Below, one piece after another: positions 1 through 7,232 of a stretch of 27,337 nucleotides of DNA. Under the pieces are notes generated by a model that was given only the letters and a program-made list of their open reading frames with translations, did no database searches and was not told the DNA's origin. The stretch is taken from the NCBI GenBank assembly GCA_937902805.1, contig CALEMB010000153.1, forward strand, positions 1 to 27,337. Reading direction: 5' to 3'. Every line of letters starts with the position of its first letter. Within the stretch, counting starts at the first letter, position 1. The position numbers were made by a program, and so were the translations under genes. Origin of the DNA: an uncultured Bacteroidales bacterium. GTDB taxonomy: Bacteria > Bacteroidota > Bacteroidia > Bacteroidales > F082.

Positions 1-27
1 CTCATTCGCTGCTTTGTTTTGCTACTG

Positions 28-58
28 CAAAGATAAACAAATTTTTTGGTTTTCGCAA
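28..58 (-). promoter_or_regulatory. Leftward promoter for a gene off the left edge
   Basis: On the minus strand, TATCTTTG (28-35) matches the Bacteroidota -7 box TAnnTTTG. A TTG sits 20 bases upstream (56-58), where the -33 element is expected. A minus-strand ATG at 3-5 could be the start codon of a gene that leaves the window, but only five bases of it are present, so no gene is called. Confidence 0.6.
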
Positions 59-82
59 GTGTTTTGATGATTTTTTCAAATT

Positions 83-118
83 CGGCCTTCGTTTTTCGAG
101 GGCCGTCTTTTTATTGTT
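83..118 (+). terminator. Orphan terminator-like hairpin
   Basis: Nine-base arms (83-91 and 97-105, one T-G wobble) enclose a TTTTT loop, and a T-rich run (TCTTTTTATT) follows on the plus strand. This has the form of an intrinsic terminator for rightward transcription. No rightward gene precedes it in the window: it lies between a leftward and a rightward promoter. It may insulate the two, or end a short rightward RNA beginning near or before the edge. Confidence 0.5.
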
Positions 119-133
119 TTCGTCCAGAAAGCC

Positions 134-163
134 TTGACGTTTAGGAAATAATATGTATCTTTG
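134..163 (+). promoter_or_regulatory. Promoter for the 192-801 gene pair
   Basis: TTG at 134-136 (-33) and TATCTTTG at 156-163 (-7 TAnnTTTG), spaced 19 bases, fit the Bacteroidota primary-sigma consensus. The predicted start of transcription, near 170, lies upstream of the ATG at 192. It therefore excludes the earlier in-frame ATG at 153, which overlaps the -7 box. Confidence 0.75.
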
Positions 164-191
164 CACCCAGAAACTCATAATACACAAGGAA

Positions 192-344
192 ATGGAAGCA
201 ACCACAACAAAACCGAAGAACTTCGTTCCCCGTCTGCTTCAGTTCAAGCGGGAGATGAGAGAGTGCATCCAGAACGGGGCCGATCATGAAGAAATGAAAC
301 GAATAGCTGACAAGTATGGTTTCCAATTCGCAAAACCCATATAA
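192..344 (+). CDS. Small 50-aa protein, first gene of overlapping pair
   Basis: Not recognised as a named family. The ATG at 192 follows AAGGA (an unusual purine-rich site for this phylum) and the promoter at 134-163; an upstream in-frame ATG at 153 lies in the promoter and is rejected. The product is basic at its N-terminus, and its C-terminal half (EEMKRIADKYGFQFAKPI) looks like a short amphipathic helical unit, possibly helix-turn-helix-like. Its last 29 bases overlap the start of the next gene in another frame, so translation of the two is probably coupled. It could be a regulator or partner of the 316-801 product, or only a leader peptide. Confidence 0.6.
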   Translation: MEATTTKPKNFVPRLLQFKREMRECIQNGADHEEMKRIADKYGFQFAKPI

Positions 345-801
345 GGTAATCGAGGAGAATCCACTTGACTACTCTTTTGTCAGCAGGGACGGTATCAACT
401 ATCACCTGTATTTTACCCCGATAAGCAGCATATATCCCGATTTGGTGAACACTTACTCGTTCAGCATCGAGCGAGAGGGCATGAATCCTCACCCCATCGA
501 CCTTCGTATTGGCGCTACTGTCGTCCATATATTGCGCCGTTTCTTCGAAACTATTGAGAACGCTATGATTATGGTGTGCGACAGCACCGACGGCAAACAA
601 CATAAGCGTCGGAACCTATTCGACCATTGGTTCCGTTATTACAACGACGGGACATTGACCACTATCAATGCTGAGGTGGGCGAAGGCGATTACGAATTGT
701 TGCTTTCCATCTATTTCAGAAAGGACAATCCCTACAAACAGCAGTTGATCAAGGCCTTCGGCGACTTGTTGAGCCAAAACTATTACGAAATCGTCGTCTG
801 A
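316..801 (+). CDS. Conserved Bacteroidota-type protein, possibly DUF6169
   Basis: A 161-residue soluble protein with no signal peptide or membrane segment. The pattern of an early YSFVSRDG strand, a central DSTDGKQ..RR.LFDHWF block and a C-terminal region ending in YYEIVV recalls the Bacteroidota domain of unknown function DUF6169; I assign this from memory of the family pattern only. The ATG at 316 lies inside the preceding 50-codon gene, so the two ORFs overlap by 29 bases, an arrangement common for toxin-antitoxin or regulator-effector pairs. No catalytic motif is evident. It ends 93 bases before a convergent glycosyltransferase gene. Function unknown. Confidence 0.75.
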   Translation: MVSNSQNPYKVIEENPLDYSFVSRDGINYHLYFTPISSIYPDLVNTYSFSIEREGMNPHPIDLRIGATVVHILRRFFETIENAMIMVCDSTDGKQHKRRNLFDHWFRYYNDGTLTTINAEVGEGDYELLLSIYFRKDNPYKQQLIKAFGDLLSQNYYEIVV

Positions 802-894
802 TTAGAGATAACTTGACAACCCGTTCTGCCGAATTTGCAACTTCGGAAGCCGTGAATATGAGCATTTGCAATGCAGGAATGATATAAAGGGTCT

Positions 895-2064
895 TCATTC
901 CACCCCCACATTCATCCTTCCCATCAGCCTTTGCCAAGGCGACAGGAAAGCGAACAGGAAATCGTAGACGATTAAGCCTGGCAGTAGCCCCTTTTCGCCC
1001 AAGCGCTTCGAGGCGTTGTAGTAGATGATGAGTTGCGTGCCAAAGCGCAAGAGGAAGAAAAACGCCAGAATCGGGATATAGAATGGCGCGCCATTGGCGA
1101 TGGCAAAGGCGGGATGGGCGCAAAGGGCAAGCAGGGCGATGAAAGAGGCGTAGAAGAAGAACTGTGAGATGTAAAACAGGCTCAGGTATATCCTCGACCC
1201 AGAGTCGTATTGCGACACGGTAGAGTAACGGCTGGCCTTTTGGCGCATCCAGAGATGGAAGTTGCGAGAGGGCGCGGTGAGGATAGCATTCTCGGCATCA
1301 ATCAACACCTCGGTGTTCTTCTTGGTGGCCGTCTGGTTGATGAAAAGGTCGTCTTCGCCGACAGAGGTAGTGTAGTGCGAAATAAAGCCTTGGTTCCTGT
1401 AAAACAGCTCCTTGCGATAGGAGAGGTTTTTGCCGACGCCCATGTACGGATGATGCGCCAAAGCGGCGGAGAGGTATAGCAAGCCGTTTTGTAGTGTGTC
1501 GAAACGCATGATGCGGTTGAGGGAACTTTTCTTATGTACCAAAGGGCTGTAACCGATGACGATTTCGGTGCGGGCGTTGTAGCGGTTCACCACACTGCGC
1601 AGCCATTGGTCGTTGACGGGCATGCAGTTGCAGTCGGTGAGGACGATGAGGTCGTTTTTGGCCGACTTGATGCCCATGGAAAGCGGGAACTTCTTGCCAC
1701 TGAAGAAGTTAAGGTGCTGTTTGAGTTGCACGGGCTTCACCCTTGGCTCGTTACGCTCTATGTCTTTTAGGTATTCTTCGGTTTCGTCGTCAGAGCAGTC
1801 GTTCACCACAACGATCTCGAAGTCGGGATAGTCCTGCTTGAGCAGGGCGGGAATCAGCTCATTGAGGTATTCGTAGGCATCGCGGGCGCATAGTACGATG
1901 GAGACAGGCTCCAGCTCCTCGTTGAGTTTCGGGCGCGCGTTCCGCTTGTAGAAGGCGACTTTCGAGAACACGCCCCAATGGTAGAGCAATTGGATGACAA
2001 GGCAGATGCCGAAAACAATTAAAAGGATGAAACTAAGGCTGTTATAGTTGAAACTGATTTGCAT
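895..2064 (-). CDS. Membrane glycosyltransferase, family 2
   Basis: A 389-aa GT-A-fold transferase probably acting at the cytoplasmic face of the inner membrane. An N-terminal membrane segment (about residues 10-30) precedes the GT2 domain, which shows VSIVLCARDAYEYL, the nucleotide-binding strand IVVVNDCSDDETEEYL, the acidic metal-site region LIVLTDCNC, the acceptor region GVGKNLSYR and the catalytic-base-like segment VGEDDLF. Two or three hydrophobic segments follow at about 294-380. This domain order is usual for Bacteroidota GT2 enzymes of glycan or glycolipid synthesis. The substrate cannot be inferred. The gene converges on the 316-801 gene and has its own leftward promoter at 2088-2095. 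Confidence 0.88.
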   Translation of the reverse strand: MQISFNYNSLSFILLIVFGICLVIQLLYHWGVFSKVAFYKRNARPKLNEELEPVSIVLCARDAYEYLNELIPALLKQDYPDFEIVVVNDCSDDETEEYLKDIERNEPRVKPVQLKQHLNFFSGKKFPLSMGIKSAKNDLIVLTDCNCMPVNDQWLRSVVNRYNARTEIVIGYSPLVHKKSSLNRIMRFDTLQNGLLYLSAALAHHPYMGVGKNLSYRKELFYRNQGFISHYTTSVGEDDLFINQTATKKNTEVLIDAENAILTAPSRNFHLWMRQKASRYSTVSQYDSGSRIYLSLFYISQFFFYASFIALLALCAHPAFAIANGAPFYIPILAFFFLLRFGTQLIIYYNASKRLGEKGLLPGLIVYDFLFAFLSPWQRLMGRMNVGVE

Positions 2065-2087
2065 GACGCGCTTGATTTTGATGTTTG

Positions 2088-2095
2088 CAAAGATA
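2088..2095 (-). promoter_or_regulatory. -7 box for the GT2 gene
   Basis: TATCTTTG on the minus strand, 24 bases upstream of the glycosyltransferase ATG, matches TAnnTTTG. No clear TTG is found at the -33 distance. Confidence 0.55.
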
Positions 2096-2139
2096 ATAAA
2101 AATGTTGGAACGAGAAAAGAATATTTGATGAAAAATTGG

Positions 2140-2268
2140 GATTCCCTGCGGGAATGGAGGTTGGTCTAATTATAATGTGCGGCGGCGGGTTATGCCAACG
2201 AATCGTAAACGCCACAAGCCGCCGCAGTTAACAAGACGATCGTCGTCTCCATTCCCCGCAGGGGAATC
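2140..2268. repeat. Nested inverted-repeat (REP-like) element
   Basis: Outer arms at 2140-2159 and 2247-2268 are inverted copies differing by two single-base indels (GATTCCCTGCGGGAATGGAG against the complement of the right arm). Each outer arm is itself a small palindrome (ATTCCC-TGC-GGGAAT on the left; ATTCCCC-GCA-GGGGAAT on the right). Inside are a second inverted pair, TGCGGCGGC (2178-2186) with GCCGCCGCA (2218-2226), and a perfect palindrome GACGATCGTC (2235-2244). The element fills the gap between the divergent GT2 and tgt genes. It resembles two facing REP sequences or a small non-autonomous element and has no coding capacity. Confidence 0.7.
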
Positions 2269-2301
2269 TTTGGGCTCGCATCGAAAAATGTCTTATTTTT
2301 G
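2269..2301 (+). promoter_or_regulatory. tgt promoter
   Basis: TTTG (2269-2272) and TATTTTTG (2294-2301), 21 bases apart, fit the -33/-7 consensus and lie 15 bases before the tgt ATG. The -33 box directly abuts the right arm of the inverted-repeat element, so the element may affect promoter activity. Confidence 0.65.
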
Positions 2302-2316
2302 CGCAAAAATTAAGCG

Positions 2317-3447
2317 ATGAATTTTAACATTGTCTCCAACGACCCGAGAAGCAATGCCCGTGCGGGTGTCTTGAATACCGACCACGGCCCGATAGAGACC
2401 CCGATCTTTATGCCGGTGGGCACAGCGGGCACGGTCAAGGCCTGTCATCTCCGTGACGTGCGCGACGAAGTGAAGGCGCAAATCATTTTGGGCAACACCT
2501 ATCATCTGTATCTGCGTCCTGGCTTGGACGTGCTCGAAGCCGCTGGAGGCCTGCACAAGTTCAATGGCTGGGACCGCCCCATCCTGACGGATAGCGGTGG
2601 CTTTCAGGTGTTTTCGCTGACGGGCATCCGCAAGATGAAGGAGGAAGGCGTCACCTTCCAGTCGCACATCGATGGCTCGCGACATCTTTTCACGCCCGAA
2701 AACGTGATGGACATCCAGCGCAGCATCGGTGCCGACATCATGATGGCCTTCGACGAATGCACACCAGGCACTGCCGACTACAAATATGCCAAACCCTCGA
2801 TGGAACGCACCCATCGCTGGCTCGACCGCTGCATTGAGCGATTCAATGCCACCGAGCCGAAATATGGCTATGAACAGGCTTTGTTTCCCATTGTGCAGGG
2901 CTGCGTTTACCGTGACTTGCGTGTGGAGTCGGCTGAATACATTGCCTCGAAGAACGCCGTGGGCAACGCCATCGGCGGCCTCGCCGTGGGTGAGCCGACC
3001 GAGACAATGTACGAGATGATAGAATTGGTGAACACCATCCTTCCCAAGGACAAGCCGCGTTACCTGATGGGCGTTGGCACGCCCGCCAACATTCTGGAAA
3101 GCATCTCGCGTGGTGTCGACATGTTCGACTGCGTCATGCCCACCCGAAACGGACGCAACGGCATGATTTTCACCTCAGAAGGCATCATCAACCTGAAAAA
3201 CGAGAAATGGAAGACGGACTTCTCGCCTGTCGACCCCAACGGCGAAACTTTCGTCGATGCGCAATATACGAGGGCCTATCTGCGTCATTTGTTCGTCGCG
3301 GGCGAAATCCTAGGACCCATGATTGCCAGCCTCCACAACATCGGCTTCTACCTCTGGCTGGTGCGCGAGGCTCGTAAACACATCATTGAAGGCGACTTCG
3401 CCGTGTGGCGCGACATGATGCTACCCAAAGTAACCAGAAGGCTGTGA
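2317..3447 (+). CDS. tgt: Queuine/preQ1 tRNA-guanine transglycosylase
   Basis: Exchanges guanine 34 in GUN anticodons for the queuosine precursor preQ1 (or queuine). The 376-residue length is normal. Family motifs are present: PVGTAGTVKAC, ILGNTYHLYLRPG, DSGGFQ with general acid/base Asp92, PIVQGC, GGLAVGEP, GVGTPANILE and FDCVMPTRNGRNG with nucleophile Asp271. The usual zinc site CxCxxC is missing: its three positions are Gly309, Thr311 and Asp314, although the fourth ligand-equivalent His340 remains at the right spacing. I recall the same loss in other Bacteroidota Tgt proteins, so it is probably lineage-wide, not damage. The gene is followed 39 bases later by an LptF/G-type permease, probably in one transcript. 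Confidence 0.97.
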   Translation: MNFNIVSNDPRSNARAGVLNTDHGPIETPIFMPVGTAGTVKACHLRDVRDEVKAQIILGNTYHLYLRPGLDVLEAAGGLHKFNGWDRPILTDSGGFQVFSLTGIRKMKEEGVTFQSHIDGSRHLFTPENVMDIQRSIGADIMMAFDECTPGTADYKYAKPSMERTHRWLDRCIERFNATEPKYGYEQALFPIVQGCVYRDLRVESAEYIASKNAVGNAIGGLAVGEPTETMYEMIELVNTILPKDKPRYLMGVGTPANILESISRGVDMFDCVMPTRNGRNGMIFTSEGIINLKNEKWKTDFSPVDPNGETFVDAQYTRAYLRHLFVAGEILGPMIASLHNIGFYLWLVREARKHIIEGDFAVWRDMMLPKVTRRL

Positions 3448-3486
3448 GTCCCGCAGTCCCGCGTCTCGCAGTCAAAAAAAGAAAAA

Positions 3487-4566
3487 ATGAGAAAAATCGA
3501 CGCATATATCTTCAAGAAATACATCGGGACGTTCTTTTTCGCTATCTCGATGCTCATTCTCGTCGTCATCATCTTCGACTTGTCGGAGAACATCGACAGC
3601 TTCTTGAAACACAATGCGCCTTTGGGAAGAGTGGTATTGGACTATTATGTCATGTCCATACCTTATTATATAAACCTCTTCGTCCACCTTTTCGCTTTCA
3701 TCGCCGTGGTGTTTTTCACCTCCAAGATGGCGGCGCGCACGGAAATTGTGGCCATCCTGAGCAGCGGCATCAGCTTTTGGCGTTTCCTCGTCCCCTATAT
3801 GATGGCGGCGGTAACCATCGCCGTTATGTCATTGTATTTCGGTAACTTTCTGATTCCCAAGACCAATGAAATCCGACGAAAGTTCAAGGACGAATACATG
3901 GAGAAGCTGAGCCAGAGCGCGGGGCGCAATGTGCATGTGCAGATAGGGAAGAACGAGTTTGTGTACGTTGAAAGCTATAATATCTCAAAACAGTATGGTT
4001 ATAAGTTCTCTTGGGAGAGATATGACGGCAGCGAGCTGAAATACAAGGCGATGGGCGATGTTCTTTATCACGATACCATAGCCCCCAACAGCTGGTATTT
4101 CGACCCGTATGCTGTGCGTTACATTGATGGTAATGACGAGGAGCTTTTGAAAGGCCGCAACTATGATACCATCATCAATCTGTATCCCACCGATTTGTAC
4201 ATGTTGAAGGAGGACTTCGAGGAGATGAACTTCTTTGAGCTGCGTGACCATATCTTTGCCATGAAGGAGAAAGGCTCTGAGGGTGTCAAGGCCTACGAGG
4301 TGGAAATGCACAACCGAATGTCGGCGCCGGCGGCGGTCATCATCCTTACGCTTATTGGTGCGGCCTTGTCGAGCCGCAAGGTGAGAGGTGGTATAGGAAT
4401 GCATCTCGGCATCGGTATCGGAATTGCGTTTTCCTATATTCTTTTCATGCAGATTTCCAAGACGTTCGCCATATCGGGGAATCTTCCGCCCGTGTTGGCG
4501 GCATGGATTCCCAACATCATTTTCTGCGTGGTGGGCATCTATTTGCTGAGAAAGGCACCGAAATAA
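3487..4566 (+). CDS. lptG: LptF/LptG-family LPS export permease (YjgP/YjgQ)
   Basis: A 359-aa inner-membrane protein of the YjgP/YjgQ family, which forms the membrane part of the LptBFG transporter that extracts LPS and passes it to the periplasmic bridge. Topology fits: three N-terminal helices (about residues 12-34, 55-78, 97-118), a periplasmic domain at about 125-265, and three C-terminal helices in 275-357. The start IDAYIFKKYIGTFFFAISML is typical of the family, whose first helix begins just after a short basic stretch. Whether it is LptF or LptG cannot be decided without a second homologue for comparison; the symbol is tentative. It lies downstream of tgt. Confidence 0.88.
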   Translation: MRKIDAYIFKKYIGTFFFAISMLILVVIIFDLSENIDSFLKHNAPLGRVVLDYYVMSIPYYINLFVHLFAFIAVVFFTSKMAARTEIVAILSSGISFWRFLVPYMMAAVTIAVMSLYFGNFLIPKTNEIRRKFKDEYMEKLSQSAGRNVHVQIGKNEFVYVESYNISKQYGYKFSWERYDGSELKYKAMGDVLYHDTIAPNSWYFDPYAVRYIDGNDEELLKGRNYDTIINLYPTDLYMLKEDFEEMNFFELRDHIFAMKEKGSEGVKAYEVEMHNRMSAPAAVIILTLIGAALSSRKVRGGIGMHLGIGIGIAFSYILFMQISKTFAISGNLPPVLAAWIPNIIFCVVGIYLLRKAPK

Positions 4567-4600
4567 CTAATCATCTGATATTTATTAAGTTATAAAATTG

Positions 4601-4625
4601 CAAAAAGCTCGTTATCGCTTTTTTG
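4601..4625 (+). terminator. Weak terminator-like hairpin after the Lpt permease
   Basis: AAAAAGC (4602-4608) pairs with GCTTTTT (4617-4623) around an 8-base loop, with the T run on the 3' arm. The stem is AT-rich and weak, but the 135-base gap and its position after the permease suit termination. Confidence 0.4.
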
Positions 4626-4701
4626 TAAAAAAAATGTCTGCATATTAGGGACTTTTGCTTATTTTAGCAACTTCTTTTCATTCTTAAAAAACAAAAGCAC
4701 T

Positions 4702-5313
4702 ATGCACATCGCAGTAGCAGGTAATATAGGCTCGGGAAAGACAACCCTCACGGGTCTTCTCGCCAAGCATTTCAACTGGAATCCCCACTACGAGGAAGTG
4801 GAGCATAATCCTTATCTGGACAGCTTCTATGAGGACATGCAGCGTTGGTCGTTCAACATCCAGATTTTCTTCCTCAACAGCCGTTTCCGTCAGGTGATGG
4901 ACATCCGTAACAGCGGTAAAGACGTCATTCAAGACCGCACTATTTACGAGGATGCCCATATCTTTGCTGCCAACCTCTATTCTATGGGGCTGATGGAAAC
5001 CCGTGACTATGAAAACTATCAGTCGTTGTTCGAACTGATGACGAGATTCCTCCAGCCGCCTGATTTGTTGATTTACCTGCGTGCCTCGGTGCCGACCTTG
5101 ATTCGCCATATCGCCAAGCGCAACCGTGAGTTTGAGCAGAGCATCAGCATCAGCTATCTCACCAACCTCAACGAGCGTTATGAGAAGTGGATTAACGGCT
5201 ACAAAGACGGCAAGTTGCTCATTATAGATACTGACAACATCGATTTGGAGAACCCTGAGGACTTGAGTACTGTCGTCGACAGGATTGAAGGTTCGCTCAA
5301 CGGATTGTTTTGA
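4702..5313 (+). CDS. Deoxynucleoside kinase (dAK/dGK type)
   Basis: A 203-aa P-loop kinase that phosphorylates deoxynucleosides to monophosphates in salvage. Walker A is GNIGSGKT (residues 7-14). E31/E32 follow in HYEEVEHNPYL, and the DRTIYED motif (78-84) supplies the Asp-Arg catalytic pair and the substrate Glu. A Gln/Arg-rich segment (IQIFFLNSRFRQ, 53-64) corresponds to the base-binding region. These match the dNK family (deoxyadenosine, deoxyguanosine and deoxycytidine kinases) and not thymidine kinase I, which is encoded separately at 22689-23276. Base specificity is not decidable here. Its stop is two bases before the kdsB ATG, so the two genes are co-transcribed. Confidence 0.92.
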   Translation: MHIAVAGNIGSGKTTLTGLLAKHFNWNPHYEEVEHNPYLDSFYEDMQRWSFNIQIFFLNSRFRQVMDIRNSGKDVIQDRTIYEDAHIFAANLYSMGLMETRDYENYQSLFELMTRFLQPPDLLIYLRASVPTLIRHIAKRNREFEQSISISYLTNLNERYEKWINGYKDGKLLIIDTDNIDLENPEDLSTVVDRIEGSLNGLF

Positions 5314-5315
5314 TT

Positions 5316-6071
5316 ATGAAAGTAGTAGGAATCATACCAGCTAGATATTGTTCGACACGTTTTCCTGGCAAGCCTTTGGCCATGATTAAGGGGAAGACGA
5401 TGATTCGCCGTGTGTGCGAACAGGCGTGGAAGTCGAAATTAGATGCAGTGGTCGTGGCCACTGATGACATGCGTATCGCTGATGAAGTGCTGACTTTTGG
5501 CGGACAGTATGTCCTTACCAATCCCAACCATCCCAGTGGCACCGACCGTTGCCGGGAGGCCTTGGATATGCTGGAGACACATTATGATGCCGTCGTCAAC
5601 ATTCAGGGTGACGAGCCTTTCATAGACCCTGAACAAATCAACCTTCTAGTCGATTTGATTTCGCGTGAGGATACACAGTTGGCCTCGCTGGCGAAACGCA
5701 TCGAGGATGAAGACGACTTGTTCGGCTCAAATGCGGTGAAGGTGGTGATGGACAAAGAAGGTAAGGCCTTGTATTTCAGCCGCAACCCGATTCCATATAT
5801 GCGTAATCTGGACAGAAAAAAGTGGTTGGACAAGGGTGTCTTCTACCATCATATTGGCATCTATGCCTACAAAGCCGAGACCTTGCGTCAGGTGGCCAAG
5901 TTACAGCCTTCCGAACTAGAGTTGGCCGAATCGTTGGAACAGCTGCGTTGGCTCGAAAACGGCTTTAGCATTCGTATGGCCATTTCGGAATCGCTCAACA
6001 TCTCCATCGACTCGCCAAAAGATTTGGAAAAGGCTTTGCAATTTGCAGAAAACCAATTGAGCGAAGGATGA
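5316..6071 (+). CDS. kdsB: CMP-Kdo synthetase
   Basis: 3-deoxy-manno-octulosonate cytidylyltransferase: CTP plus Kdo gives CMP-Kdo, the activated sugar for the LPS inner core. The product of 251 aa has normal length. The N-terminal nucleotide-binding motif IIPARYCSTRFPGKPLA, followed by VVVATDD, NIQGDEPFI and SRNPIPYMR, identifies the family. The start is taken as ATG at 5316 (MKVVGIIPAR), not the in-frame TTG two codons earlier. The gene begins two bases after the dNK stop and its own stop overlaps the next start (ATGA at 6068-6071), so translation of the three genes is probably coupled. Confidence 0.96.
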   Translation: MKVVGIIPARYCSTRFPGKPLAMIKGKTMIRRVCEQAWKSKLDAVVVATDDMRIADEVLTFGGQYVLTNPNHPSGTDRCREALDMLETHYDAVVNIQGDEPFIDPEQINLLVDLISREDTQLASLAKRIEDEDDLFGSNAVKVVMDKEGKALYFSRNPIPYMRNLDRKKWLDKGVFYHHIGIYAYKAETLRQVAKLQPSELELAESLEQLRWLENGFSIRMAISESLNISIDSPKDLEKALQFAENQLSEG

Positions 6072-7210
6072 TCACCATTGCCGAAGCCATATCAGACCTG
6101 TTGTTTGTCCGCGACACCGTGGTGGTGCCAGGTTTGGGTGCTTTTGTGAAGAAGCCTACCTCGGCACAGGTGAATCCTGTGGCGAATTATTTCGGTATGC
6201 CCTCAAGCCAAGTCGTTTTCGATGCCTGTTTAAGAGAGGACAATGATTTGGTTCCCAATTATATAGCAGAGAAAAACGAAATACCGGAAGATGAAGCCCG
6301 CCGCTTGTTGGCGATGTTCGTTACCGATTGCTTCAACAACCTAAAACGAGGCAAGAAGGTGGTTTTGAACAATATAGGTACTTTGTATTACGACTGGGCT
6401 GGTGACCTCGCTTTTGAACAGGACAAGACCATCAATTATAATGCCGATGTTTTCGGTTTGTGTGATTTCACGTCAGAACCAGTGTTACGTTCTAAGACGA
6501 AGGATGAAATCAAGGCGGAGATTGAGCAGCAGCAAAAAGACAAGAACACTCCTGTCACAGTGGATGAAAAGGCCGTGCATGAGCACGACAATGAAGATAA
6601 TAAAGACGAAGACGAAGAGTTTGATGACGAGGACGACAGACCTAGGATTGGGCTGTGGGTCTTACTAGGACTGCTGCTTTTGGCTGGTGTGGGCTACGGC
6701 CTGCACTATTTCAAAGTTGTCGATTTCAACAAATGGTTTGGGAAGGACCAACCTGCTGAATTTGAGCCTTGGACGGTAATCTTACCCGAAGCCAAGACTT
6801 GGGAGACGGAGAAAGAAGTGCTTCAGGAGCAGGCGATGGATACCCTTGTGGAGCAGCAACAAACTGTAGAGGTAGAGCGGGAGCCTGAACAAGTTCCCGT
6901 GCAAGAGCAAGAACCTGTTCAAGCAGCTGAACAAGAACTCGATCCGAAGCCTGAGCGGCAGCCTGAACCCGTAGTGGTGAACAGCGATGCCAACATCCTT
7001 ATCATTGCGGGATGTTTTGCACAAGAGGAAAATGCGGTACGGCTCGTCAATACCTTGAAAGACAAAGGCTATACTAATGCGTTCTATGAGTTGAGAGGCA
7101 GCAAATGGTACGTCTCGTTCGGCCGCTATGCCACCCAAGAGGAAGCCAATGCCGCTATGCTTGAGATTAGGAAGAACACCGAATATAAGGCCTGGATACT
7201 ATCTCGTTGA
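6068..7210 (+). CDS. HU-fold (CCDC81-type) membrane protein with SPOR domain
   Basis: A 380-aa protein with an unusual order of parts. The N-terminal ~140 residues (AISDLLFVRDTVVVPGLGAFV; KRGKKVVLNNIGTLYYD) resemble the HU/IHF-like HU-CCDC81 domains found in Bacteroidota. An acidic linker follows (about 160-190), then a single membrane helix (about 194-213), a Glu/Pro/Gln-rich periplasmic stretch (about 255-305), and a C-terminal SPOR domain (about 308-380). SPOR domains bind denuded septal peptidoglycan, so the protein probably sits at the division site with its HU-fold part in the cytoplasm. Whether that part binds DNA is unknown. Its start overlaps the kdsB stop. Confidence 0.88.
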   Translation: MITIAEAISDLLFVRDTVVVPGLGAFVKKPTSAQVNPVANYFGMPSSQVVFDACLREDNDLVPNYIAEKNEIPEDEARRLLAMFVTDCFNNLKRGKKVVLNNIGTLYYDWAGDLAFEQDKTINYNADVFGLCDFTSEPVLRSKTKDEIKAEIEQQQKDKNTPVTVDEKAVHEHDNEDNKDEDEEFDDEDDRPRIGLWVLLGLLLLAGVGYGLHYFKVVDFNKWFGKDQPAEFEPWTVILPEAKTWETEKEVLQEQAMDTLVEQQQTVEVEREPEQVPVQEQEPVQAAEQELDPKPERQPEPVVVNSDANILIIAGCFAQEENAVRLVNTLKDKGYTNAFYELRGSKWYVSFGRYATQEEANAAMLEIRKNTEYKAWILSR

Positions 7211-7232
7211 AATTAATTAAACACTTGCTTTT

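Noticed and set aside
153..191. Upstream in-frame start for the 50-codon gene
   Set aside because: The ATG at 153 overlaps the -7 promoter box at 156-163, so it cannot be in the transcript.
829..846. Possible terminator between the DUF6169-like gene and the glycosyltransferase gene
   Set aside because: Only a 5-base stem (CCGAA/TTCGG) with an 8-base loop and no T run on either side.
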